A stretch of 64,000 nucleotides of DNA from Campylorhamphus procurvoides (taxonomy: Eukaryota; Chordata; Aves; Passeriformes; Dendrocolaptidae). The notes below the pieces were generated by a model. That model was not told where the DNA came from and did not search any database. It worked only from the letters and a program-made list of their open reading frames with translations. This document shows positions 29,101-35,800 of the stretch, piece after piece; position 1 is the stretch's first letter, and the number at the start of each line of letters is the position of its first letter. The translations under genes were made by a program, and so were the position numbers. The DNA lies in contig WBMV01002769.1 in assembly GCA_013396655.1 (NCBI GenBank), positions 886,656-950,655 on the forward strand, written 5' to 3'.

Positions 29101-29893
29101 GACTAGTGAAAATCTGTTTCTGCTCCCTACTTCATGCATAAATCTATCTTCCTCAGCTTGTCCTTACATCCTCTTAGGACAATATTTCTCTTGCTACTTC
29201 CAGTGACATCCTATCCATGTCAAAGTGAACTCTGAGCTTACCTGAAACACCAGTACAGCTCTCCCCAGAGTAAGGTATTTGTTTCAGCCCACTCCCCGAT
29301 TTACTCGCTTCAATTGCTCTCCAGTACTCTGCTTCTGTTACTTAAGGTATGGCCTATTCTCCTGGACTACCAGTCCAGTTTTGCTAGTACAATTTGTATT
29401 CCCATAAAAAGCATTTCAGCAATAGAGATAACATACCTAGATATAAGACAACTATTACTGTAAACTTTTCTTAATTCAGTACTCATCCAATAAGGCTGAA
29501 ATTGAGAATGGTGTTGAATGAGGAGGGGAAAAAATGGACAGTTATACAACACTTTTGTGCAAACTTATTATTTGATATTGCAGAATTCAGCTGACAAAAG
29601 TAGAGTTCCTCTTCTGGTAATATGTCACAAGAAAATTTTCCACAACCATTTCCATTTAATGTAGCCTTTTATCAACTACTTCCATGACACTAAAACAGAA
29701 TCTTCTTCAGTGAAACCTAACGTTCCAATACAGCCTAAAATCTCAAGTCTAACATTAGAGGGAAAAAAAATTGGAAAGCTTTTACTTACTGGAGATACGA
29801 CTGCCAGTTTACTTTGTTTGCTCGAACTTCAGCAGCTTTGGCAGCAATGATGTTTGTTGGGACAGCAGCATCTACAGCACCTCGGATATCCAT
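2064..29893 (-). CDS. ATP6V1H: V-type proton ATPase subunit H, 11 coding exons in window, 3' end missing
   Basis: Subunit H is the regulatory subunit of the cytosolic V1 sector of the vacuolar proton pump. It bridges V1 and Vo, is needed for coupled ATP-driven proton transport, and silences ATPase activity of free V1. The family is an all-helical HEAT/ARM-type repeat protein. Eleven minus-strand exons join with continuous phase: 29893-29790, 21879-21777, 20328-20239, 16209-16096, 13587-13483, 12450-12397, 9797-9700, 8296-8104, 5064-4886, 4246-4121, 2165-2064. They encode 422 residues that track the mammalian protein almost residue for residue, beginning [16 protein letters not shown] and reaching [11 protein letters not shown]. 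The mammalian protein is about 483 residues, so roughly 58 C-terminal residues should lie left of position 1; I could not find them in 1-2063. No frameshift or internal stop was seen. The identification rests on recalled family sequence, not on a search. Confidence 0.97.
4121..4246 (-). CDS. ATP6V1H: ATP6V1H exon 11
   Basis: The exon is 126 bp with acceptor TGTTGCAG and donor GTAAGT. It completes the split Ser and encodes [18 protein letters not shown], followed by [18 protein letters not shown] and NYELL, ending two bases into a Lys codon. It belongs to the C-terminal ARM-like domain. Confidence 0.96.
4886..5064 (-). CDS. ATP6V1H: ATP6V1H exon 10
   Basis: The exon is 179 bp with acceptor CTTCTCTAG and donor GTACGC. 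It encodes [34 protein letters not shown], then an acidic run [17 protein letters not shown] and GESVQDL, ending two bases into a split Ser codon. The acidic helix linker between the N- and C-terminal domains is preserved. Confidence 0.97.
8104..8296 (-). CDS. ATP6V1H: ATP6V1H exon 9
   Basis: The exon is 193 bp with acceptor ATTTTTCAG and donor GTAAGT, ending in phase 0. It encodes [18 protein letters not shown], the [18 protein letters not shown] region and the motif [16 protein letters not shown]. This is the largest and most conserved exon in the window. Confidence 0.97.
9700..9797 (-). CDS. ATP6V1H: ATP6V1H exon 8
   Basis: The exon is 98 bp with acceptor TTTTCACGCAG and donor GTGAGC. It encodes [18 protein letters not shown] and then [14 protein letters not shown], plus the first two bases of a split Cys. 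Joined to exon 9 it restores the family sequence NCIMGVLS. Confidence 0.96.
12034..12095 (-). mobile_element. CR1 LINE 3'-end fragment
   Basis: The short stretch reading AATCACAGAATCATTTAGGC, then GGGAAAGACCTCTAAGATAA, is the reverse complement of the CR1 3' terminus. It is therefore a minus-strand CR1, in the sense orientation for ATP6V1H, within intron 7. It is too short to place in a subfamily. Confidence 0.65.
12397..12450 (-). CDS. ATP6V1H: ATP6V1H cassette exon 7 (18 residues, isoform-specific)
   Basis: The exon is 54 bp, phase 0 at both ends, with acceptor TTTTTTTGCTAG and donor GTGAGT. It encodes [18 protein letters not shown]. Mammals have a homologous 18-residue insert that distinguishes the long and short isoforms (SFD-alpha and SFD-beta in cattle). 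Both splice sites are intact, so both isoforms are possible here; which is made cannot be told from DNA. Confidence 0.95.
13483..13587 (-). CDS. ATP6V1H: ATP6V1H exon 6
   Basis: The exon is 105 bp (35 codons), phase 0 at both ends, with acceptor TGTTTCAG and donor GTAAAA. It encodes [18 protein letters not shown], followed by [17 protein letters not shown]. Because both this exon and the next end in phase 0, it can splice either to the 54-bp cassette or directly to exon 8. Confidence 0.96.
14941..15013 (-). repeat. A/C-rich low-complexity tract
   Basis: Repeated CCAAAACAAAA and CAAACAAA units; the complement of the G/T-rich tracts elsewhere in the window. It is in ATP6V1H intron 5. Confidence 0.8.
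16096..16209 (-). CDS. ATP6V1H: ATP6V1H exon 5
   Basis: The exon is 114 bp (38 codons), phase 0 at both ends, with acceptor TTTTTACAG and donor GTAAGT. It encodes [17 protein letters not shown], then [21 protein letters not shown] (split here only for reading). As recalled, mammals read ARCSKNTAWPYF in the middle; the KRGK and WSYF differences are the most divergent patch seen in the gene. Confidence 0.96.
17437..17540 (+). mobile_element. 3' end of ERVL-type LTR
   Basis: Only the last hundred or so bases of the LTR family remain: TCACTTTTACTCTTC, a CATCCTGCTGATGG block, GAGTGAGCAAGTGGCTGTGT and GCTGGGGTTAAACCACAAC. These match the corresponding ends at 1229-1316 and 25430-25541. It lies antisense in ATP6V1H intron 4. 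Confidence 0.7.
18465..18538 (-). pseudogene. tRNA-Ile(AAU)-like sequence (tRNA pseudogene or SINE head)
   Basis: On the minus strand the sequence has an A-box-like TGGCTCAGTTGG, a D-arm GCTC/GAGC pair, a perfect anticodon stem TGGTG/CACCA around the loop CTAATAA (anticodon AAT), and a B-box-like GGGTTTGATCC. The T stem pairs at only about 3 of 5 positions and the acceptor stem does not pair, so it is not a functional tRNA. It could be a decayed retro-tRNA or the 5' head of a tRNA-Ile-derived avian SINE. No clear SINE body was recognised after it. Confidence 0.7.
19783..19865 (-). mobile_element. CR1 LINE 3'-end fragment
   Basis: The block TTAGAATCATTTAGTTTGGG, the run AAAGACTTTTAAGATTC, and AATCTAACACTGTCAAATCC together match the reverse complement of a CR1 3' terminus. 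It sits in ATP6V1H intron 4 in the gene's sense orientation. Confidence 0.6.
20239..20328 (-). CDS. ATP6V1H: ATP6V1H exon 4
   Basis: The exon is 90 bp (30 codons), phase 0 at both ends, with acceptor TTTTTCTAG and donor GTAGGT. It encodes [16 protein letters not shown] and then a segment ending MVDDMLQ, a conserved HEAT-like helical pair of subunit H. No ORF of 60 or more codons marks this exon; it was found by translating the minus strand between splice sites. Confidence 0.95.
21042..21070. repeat. Poly(A)-rich tract
   Basis: Seventeen consecutive A, a single G and nine more A in ATP6V1H intron 3. It could be the tail of an old retroposed sequence, but no body was recognised beside it. Confidence 0.8.
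21777..21879 (-). CDS. ATP6V1H: ATP6V1H exon 3
   Basis: The exon is 103 bp, with acceptor TTTTTCAG and donor GTAACT. It completes the split Gln and encodes [15 protein letters not shown] followed by a charged stretch ending TEGNQ, 35 codons including the split one. It ends in phase 0. An LTR fragment and a CR1 copy begin about 65 bp and 540 bp upstream in intron 2. Confidence 0.96.
21944..22420 (+). mobile_element. Avian ERV LTR fragment (5' part), plus orientation
   Basis: The sequence has the landmarks of an avian LTR family: CAAAGCTGAGCCACTCACTG, GTGATGATATATTTAAGGAG (TATA-like), GAAGGAGGGGGAGGAGCTGC, and then a run of degenerate repeats of the form CTGCAGCCCATGG ... GGAGCAG. It stops where the CR1 copy begins and does not resume after it. 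It lies antisense in ATP6V1H intron 2, close to exon 3. Family naming is from memory. Confidence 0.6.
22418..22905 (-). mobile_element. CR1 LINE 3' fragment, 5'-truncated
   Basis: Reverse complement of a CR1 3' region: GGACCTTGGAGATCATCTAG, CCCCTCTGCCATGGGCAGGG, GAATTTCTTCCTAACACC, GTGGCCCTCCTCTGGACC and CATTCCAGGTGGGGTCTTG follow in the order expected of a minus-strand copy. There is no intact reverse transcriptase. It abuts the LTR fragment at 21944-22420. Confidence 0.92.
25010..25022. repeat. Short homopolymer G run
   Basis: A run of about ten G after GTGGA in ATP6V1H intron 2; its length is prone to sequencing error. Confidence 0.8.
25272..25541 (+). mobile_element. ERVL-type LTR, internally deleted, plus orientation
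   Basis: It begins TGTCTTGGTTTCAACTGGGA and TAGAGTTAATATTCTTCC, runs through AGCTGTGTGGTATTTAACTG and ends CAGGTTAAACCACAAC. An ATTAAAACC polyadenylation-type signal followed by TCTATCTCAACG is near 25407. The central part, including the GGATATTCCATA block present in the copies at 818 and 42927, is missing. Flanks AGCTG and GGCTG may be an eroded 5-bp target duplication. It is antisense in ATP6V1H intron 2. Confidence 0.8.
25828..25905 (+). repeat. G/T-rich low-complexity tract
   Basis: Runs of T interrupted by GG and GGGG, such as GGATTTTTTGGGGTTTTG. It resembles the tracts at 2205, 3283, 48206, 60655 and 61126, and in complement at 14941 and 59205. Confidence 0.8.
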
Positions 29894-29916
29894 CTTGACT
29901 GATAATTAAAATGCAC
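29790..29916 (-). CDS. ATP6V1H: ATP6V1H exon 2 (start codon exon)
   Basis: Acceptor TTTCTAG ends at 29917 and donor GTAAGT starts at 29789. The first 23 bases are 5' UTR. ATG is at 29893-29891, with an in-frame TAA five codons upstream, so translation cannot begin further 5' in this exon. It encodes 34 codons plus two bases of a split Gln, including the conserved segment [18 protein letters not shown]. The mammalian protein has three more N-terminal residues (MTK); here the equivalent codons read TCA GTC AAG, so the bird start is the second mammalian Met. Confidence 0.96.
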
Positions 29917-31024
29917 CTAGAAATGCAAGTCAGATTTGAGACATCTTATTAAAGTATTAAAAAGTACAGTATCTGTCCAATATTTTAAAGAAATAAAAAT
30001 AAAAATCTGTTTTCAGGTGTCCCATTCCCTAAAACTACTAAATATTTCCTGAGAAAGTTCTACTAAGTATTTAAAATGTGGATTACCTGAAACAAAAATA
30101 AGCCGTACTTACACACTAAACTGTAGCCAATCATAACTTTGCTAAATAAAAGACAAATACCATTACTAAATAACTTCCAGCGCTGTAAATCCTCGAAAAA
30201 TGAAAGGAAGTTATCTGAATAAATGCTACTCCTCTGCAACATCCCAGTAACCCTACAGATAACAGAAGTTATCTTCCTCCCAAATCAGGGTTAAAACTGA
30301 GCGCATACCCTCCTCACTCCCACATATTAGATTAATCCACTCCAGCTATTTGTCCAAGAGCGTTTAGACATTACACACACGTGAATTACAACTTCAAGGA
30401 AAAAAAGCCCCACAAGTATATAAAGTAAAATCCATGCTATACAGACCAGCAAGAAAATTAAGATAATTACTGTGCAGAAAGCAAATTGAAAATTAAATAT
30501 GAACAGAAGCTCTTTATCAGGATACACGACATTACCACAGACAGTGACCTTCACCAATTCCTTCTCCTTCCTTTATAGTTTTAATTGCCACCTGACTTTG
30601 ATGCCAAAACAAGAAGTGTGTTTGCAGAGCCTTCGGACCCAGCTGGAGCTGGAATTCCTTACAACCTAAACTGCACCAAGCCTCTCCATGCAGCCCATTT
30701 CCGGACTGTTCTGATCTCTCTTACAGAACAAGAAAGAGCGAACTGGCACGTTCTGCCCCGTCCCCTGCAAGCACAGCTCATTGGTATGACTGAAATAAAA
30801 TACCATTCTGACAAAAGGAAATAAAAAAAATTTAAAACGGAACTATCACACGGACAAAAGGACGAGCGGAATTGTCCTCCCCTTCGAAACCACTTTTATG
30901 ACCGGACACCCAGGCACACGGCACCACTATGTCCTTCAGCGGCCACCGACGGGACCCCCGGAGCCCTCCGAGCCCCGCCGGGGGCACGGCCGGTACCGGC
31001 GGTTCCCGGAGCCCGTGGCCTGCA

Positions 31025-31150
31025 NNNNNNNNNNNNNNNNNNNNNNNNNNNNNNNNNNNNNNNNNNNNNNNNNNNNNNNNNNNNNNNNNNNNNNNNNNNN
31101 NNNNNNNNNNNNNNNNNNNNNNNNNNNNNNNNNNNNNNNNNNNNNNNNNN
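31025..31150. other. Assembly gap (126 N)
   Basis: A run of 126 unresolved bases within the ATP6V1H CpG island, probably a GC-rich sequencing dropout. Confidence 0.99.
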
Positions 31151-31205
31151 GCACCCGCGACCCCGAGCGCTCACGGCCGCAGGTCCCGGGGCAGCTCTCA
31201 CTCAC

Positions 31206-31320
31206 CGCGGGGGCCCTGCGAGGCAGGCAAGGAAGGAGGGAGGGAAGGAGGCGGGCGCGGCGGGCCTGGCAGCCCCGGGAGCTTCGCGCACCGCTGGGCC
31301 CGGCCCCGGCCCCGCCGCCC
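31206..31320 (-). other. ATP6V1H: Probable non-coding exon 1 of ATP6V1H
   Basis: On the minus strand a strong donor, CCCGCG followed by GTGAGTGAGAG, ends a GC-rich stretch at 31206. Exon 2 begins with a genuine acceptor and 23 bases of 5' UTR, so an upstream non-coding exon is required, and this is the best donor seen in the CpG-rich region. The right-hand limit is a guess. An alternative donor could be hidden in the gap at 31025-31150. Confidence 0.55.
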
Positions 31321-31410
31321 TCATGTGACGGCGCTCACGTGAGCGCCACGGCGGCCCGCGAGGGACAGCCCCCTGCGAGCGCGCTTGGACCGCCGGTGTC
31401 TGCTCACGTG
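31321..31410. promoter_or_regulatory. Cluster of three CLEAR/E-box-like sites
   Basis: TCATGTGAC is at 31321-31329, TCACGTGA at 31335-31342 inside the perfect 16-bp palindrome GCGCTCACGTGAGCGC (31331-31346), and TCACGTGT at 31404-31411. The known CLEAR consensus bound by TFEB/TFE3/MITF is GTCACGTGAC, and V-ATPase genes are established targets of that network. The sites lie just upstream of the inferred ATP6V1H start, so lysosomal-stress regulation is a reasonable inference. USF or MYC-family factors could bind the same cores. Confidence 0.65.
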
Positions 31411-31424
31411 TGAGCACTGACGCG

Positions 31425-31466
31425 TACATACATACATACAAACATACAGACATACATACACACACG
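31425..31466. repeat. (CATA)n microsatellite
   Basis: Imperfect repeats of CATA with a few AACA/GACA interruptions, ending in CACACACAC. It lies just upstream of the E-box cluster. Confidence 0.9.
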
Positions 31467-31697
31467 CTTCGCAGACACACAGAGCGAGCAGGAGCGAAGG
31501 GGACCCTAACCCTGGGGGTCCTCTCGTCCCGGGGACAGCTCCCGCCAGGCCAGGCCGCGCCGAGCCCCGCCGGGGCCGGGCCTGAGCGCCGCCAGCCGTG
31601 GGGCACACACAGCCGGGCTGGGGCAGCGCCTCACGGGGCCCTGTGTTAGCCACACCTGCCTCCTGTCCTTGCAAAGCCGCCCCTGGTGTCCCACTGC

Positions 31698-31757
31698 TGA
31701 TATAAGGTATTAATAACTGATATAAGGTATCAATAACTGATATAAGGTATCAATAGG
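31698..31757 (+). repeat. Three 20-bp tandem units at the LTR 5' end
   Basis: TGATATAAGGTATTAATAAC, then TGATATAAGGTATCAATAAC, then TGATATAAGGTATCAATAGG, starting at 31698, 31718 and 31738. Tandem U3 repeats of this kind often act as enhancer units in retroviral LTRs; that role is inferred here. Confidence 0.9.
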
Positions 31758-32394
31758 GAACTAACGCTGAGAGGGTTAATAGAAATAATTGCAGGGGCTT
31801 TTGCTGAAGTTCACAAAGATAGACTGCATAGTTGAGGCCCTAATTAGCTACAAATGTAGAAGCAAGAAATATATGATGGGTGCTATCAGTACTTGGCCTT
31901 GAAGCTTCTAAAATAGAATGGACACCATATCAAACTAAGATAAATCAGGAAATATGTCAAGAAAATAAGATAATTATAGAAGTTTGCTAATTAGACTAGT
32001 TCAAGTTGCCAGCAAAACTGGTTTAAATTACTTTTTGAGCCAAGTTGAAACGGACACAGCGAGGAAGACCCACAATCTTCATCCCCAAGACCCCCGAAGA
32101 CCCCGGCCCAGGAAAAATGGAAACCAGTGCGCAAACTCAGATGGGAGGAGTGCAGGGCAGAGAAAATGGAAATTACTTCTCGGAACTGATTAGAATAAGC
32201 CTGCCTATTCTAAGAAAATAATACATATGTATAAAGAAATAATGCATATGCATGTTTTGACTGTATTTAAACAGGCCTGTGAGCACAGACAGGTGTGCAT
32301 GTCTGTGGTGGACCAATCCCCCGTGCACCCAGCATGCTGAATAAATGTACCTTCTCTACAACTACCCAGTTGTGGGGTCTTTTTCCACATGTCA
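31698..32394 (+). mobile_element. Solo LTR of an endogenous retrovirus
   Basis: A 697-bp element with TG...CA ends (TGATATAAGG to ACATGTCA), flanked by the 4-bp direct repeat CTGC at 31694-31697 and 32395-32398, as expected of a target-site duplication. A TATA-like GTATTTAAAC is near 32263 and AATAAA is at 32340-32345, placing U3, R and U5 on the plus strand. The first 60 bp are three 20-bp tandem units. No viral genes flank it, so it looks like a recombined solo LTR. A 4-bp duplication is typical of class I elements, but could be coincidence. Confidence 0.7.
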
Positions 32395-32398
32395 CTGC

Positions 32399-32860
32399 CA
32401 CCAAAACGGGATAAAAGAACTCAATTGAAGCCAATGTGATGCAAACAAGCAAGACACTGCTTTAACTGCAGCACTGGGGAGCAAGGAGGAATAGCTCCCC
32501 CAGACACGTCCTGCTTAGCAACAAAAACACATAGGTTTATACAGCGGCCAGTTACAGCACTGAACTCATTGTTCAAGTTAACCTTCACAGTGGTTGGGCT
32601 TACAGCTTGTACATTCCTGTATTAACGACAGTCCTTGGCCAGTCCCATTTACGTACTCGTTGGAATCCGGGTACCCAGGCCAAGATGGGATGGATACAGG
32701 GGGTTTCCAAGCAGCATACCAAAACATTCGGGTTTTCCTGTAACCTTTGTGTGCTGTTTAGTGAGGCAGTTATGCTTGCATGTATAACACACCGCAAAAC
32801 GCTGTGTTCCAACCCATCCTGTTTCCTATATTTCGCTAACACAGCATTTCTTTAATAATC
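32399..32860 (-). mobile_element. Possible second LTR, minus orientation
   Basis: On the minus strand there is a TATA-like GGCCGCTGTATAAACC (about 32537-32552), followed by TGTTTTTGTTGCTAAGCAGG and a stem-like GGGGGAGCTATTCC / CTTGCTCCCC arrangement. This layout resembles avian ERVK-type LTRs. I could not define TG...CA ends or a target duplication, and no canonical AATAAA was found, so this is tentative. Confidence 0.35.
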
Positions 32861-35800
32861 CTATATTTTACTTTTTAACTTTAATCACATCTACGGTTTC
32901 TACTTTATTTCTAGCAATTCTTCTTAAATTTCACCCTTGATTATGACCTTATAAAGTGATTTCGTTACACTGTCACTACATGCCCCTACCAAAAGTCCCC
33001 TCAGTGCTGTTCCACAGGTCAAGCTCCTCCTGACCCCCACAAGGTCCCAGTGGCTCTCACCTTCACCCCACAGAGTTGAGGAGCCACCAGGCTCAGGAGG
33101 GAGCCACAGGGGGTGGATGGGTTGGGGATAAGACAGGCAATACCCCTGGCACTGAAATGCCTCTTTGGGCTCGGCATTGTTTTCCCAGTTTTCATTTTCT
33201 TGTTTTCAGCCACTCCTGGTGCAATGCAAACACAAAGTTTGCTCTTTCCCCCAGCTGGGAAGTGTTCCTGAGCCCCTGTGCCTGTGTCACCTGTGCTGTG
33301 CCAGTCTGCAATCCACTGTATATTTCCTCCATAGAATTTTTCTTTTAAAATTAATCTTTCTTCATACCACAATCAAACTGTTGGTTTCTAGATAACACAA
33401 GCTTAAATCCCAGGCACAGTCCAAGTAGCAGCATTTGCATTTCTTTATGCTTCATCAGAAGAAAGCTCTCTAAGCCCTGAGCACTCACTGTGTCATCTAG
33501 TTTTAATAATCACATCCATTAATGTGATTCTATGGATTACCCAGCGTGTGGGAGTTGGAGGTTTAATCTAACAAATTTGTGTTCTTGCAGGTTGCCTACA
33601 TACAGTGATAAGAAATGCTGGCACAACTCCTGATCTCTAGCATAGAAATATCCACACAGTCTTGAATAAAAATCTGTTACTTTTAAAGCTTATTTGAATT
33701 TGATTTTTACTTCATAGCTGAGAGATAGAATTTGACCTTATTTTAACCTCTTTTAAAACACTGTTTGTAACTTCTGTCCTGTAACATTCTGTATTTCCTG
33801 CCTCTGCTTTGCCTTTTTATGATGTCTCACTGGCCATTCTTGTTTTGAGTCCAGCATCAGACATCTACAATAAACATATTCATTTTTTCCACAGTCATTT
33901 CAAAACATGCTACTGATGATAGGTATGGCTCTACCCATTTTACAGAGAAACCGAAGCACAAAGGTCTTGCAAGATAAACTGAACAAGGTCTGAAGCTTTT
34001 TAAATGCAATTTGCATAATGAAGGCAGGTGGTGTTTTTTGCCAGGGTAGAGTCATTTTTCTTTACAGTAGCTAGTATAAGGCTATGTTTTAGATTTATGC
34101 TGAAAACAGGGATGTTTCCATTTCTGCAGAGTAGGACTTGTTTGAAAAAGGAGGTAAATAGTGTAGTGAAAACTTTGCAGATGACAGCATTACTCCTTTG
34201 ACAAGTGCACAGTGAAATTTTGAACCACCTTGTCAGAGAAGGGTGGGTAAGCTGCAGATTCACATGTGCTCTTATCCCTCATCTGTCAAACATCTGAAAA
34301 TTTTCACTCAGTGTGAGTCCCACGAGGCATTCTCTGTGTTCAGAAACTTCATTGCATTGCAGGGGTAGGCTTTGAGAAAGAAAAGCATTGAATGATCATT
34401 ACAGGAGCCCGTCTCGTGTGCATGTCATCACTATGACAGTGAGAGGCAGTTCTCAGCAACCAGTACAAACTCATCCTGTGTCATCAGCTTTAGACAGCAC
34501 CTCATGGCTGGTTGATTCTCTAGATCTTGCTAAAGGTAATGACTTTAAAAGTTCTGTGCTCCTATTTGTTGGCAAGCAGCTATCCTTTAGTGTTCAGGTG
34601 TGCAAAACTATTCTCATTTTGCTATTTTTGGTCACATCAATGCCTGTCCATTAACTCATGGCAACAGAACTTCACTTGAAGTCGCTATATTTAGATGACT
34701 TTATTGATGTGTGAAACAGAGTGAAAAATGAAAAACATATCAGCATGCAGGAGGAAAAGTCATCAGTTGCCTGGATGACAAAATAAAAATGCTCAATAGT
34801 TCAATACTAAAAAATTAATGCAGATGAGTCACCCTCACAGTAAGACTACAGACAGCTGGATCGTGAGAGTATTTTTCTGTTCTCCTTTCCTTCTTGTAAT
34901 AAGAATGATGTATCATTGTCTATCACATATTCTGCAAATTACAGAAGTGTTATGCATACCTGCCATTTAACACTTCAGCATTCTATACATCACCTGGCTG
35001 TCTCCTGCATGTCTGTACAGGTATTTAACATGCATAAAAGGAAATTCTTAGAAAGTTTATCCACGCAAAACATACTTATTAGGTCAGGAAAAGCGAACGT
35101 GCTTCTCTAATTCTCAAAATATTAAAGAGAGATTTTTTTCTTTCCTGAGTGTGAAGGGTTGTCTTGGAAGAGGCTTACTTGCACAGAAACAGAAGAGATT
35201 TTTCAATGTGAGGAGATATGGAGTACTTCACTAGACATTTTTCCTGCATAATTATAGTAAGATTGGCCCACCGTAAACCAGATTTTTCCTGCTTCATCTG
35301 TCTTTGTTTTCTCCGCTTATCTTCATTTTATAGTCTGTATCATGGTACAAGAATATTATTTTGTATCTTTTTTAAGAAATAAATCCTGCTTCCTACAACC
35401 AATATAGACTTTTATGACTTCTAGGTCATAGAACTTGGATCATTTTTTCTTTTAAATTAAACAGATCCTGGCCCAAAGGATCTGACAAAGCTAATATTGC
35501 ACAACTGTGCATATGTCATAGCAGGTAATCTTCTGGTTGCTCCACCAGCACTTTGAAATTAAAATTTGCATGCTCAGTGAAGGAACCATGGGTATCTTAT
35601 CCTCAATAGATGCAGTGATTTTGAAAGAAACTAACATTTTATTGTGAAATAATATTTTTTTCCCCTGGTAGAATGGAACAATGCTGTATTGCCAGAAAAT
35701 TGGAAGTGAAGTACCATGCAGAAATGGGAACAGAAAGACCAGTGCAATACTATTTATAGCCTTGAGAAATAATGTATCTGGGGTTAAAATACTAGAGGAT

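Larger units (their letters stand above)
2166..29789 (-). other. ATP6V1H: ATP6V1H introns 2-11
   Basis: Intron lengths from 5' to 3' of the gene are 7910, 1448, 4029, 2508, 1032, 2599, 1403, 3039, 639 and 1955 bp. All coding junctions are GT-AG; no U12-type AT-AC intron was seen. Apart from the repeats listed separately, the introns are AT-rich unique-looking sequence in which I recognise no other gene. Long open frames here, such as 6953-7309, 10014-10331 and 27830-28078, have no recognisable domain and no splice support. Confidence 0.85.
30930..31420 (-). promoter_or_regulatory. ATP6V1H: CpG-rich ATP6V1H promoter region with assembly gap
   Basis: An abrupt switch from AT-rich DNA to GC- and CpG-dense sequence begins near 30930. 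The gap at 31025-31150 lies inside it, on the intron side of the inferred exon 1. The position, about 1.3 kb upstream of the start-codon exon, fits a CpG-island promoter of a housekeeping V-ATPase gene. No TATA box was recognised for the minus-strand gene. The transcription start cannot be fixed from sequence; it probably lies between about 31230 and 31340. Confidence 0.75.

Noticed and set aside
30896..31413. Open frames of 89-171 codons around 31 kb
   Set aside because: They cross the 126-N gap and lie in the ATP6V1H promoter island; none has a recognisable domain.
31503..31514. CCCTAACCCT, resembling a vertebrate telomere repeat
   Set aside because: Only about one and a half units are present; this is expected by chance and is not an interstitial telomeric array.
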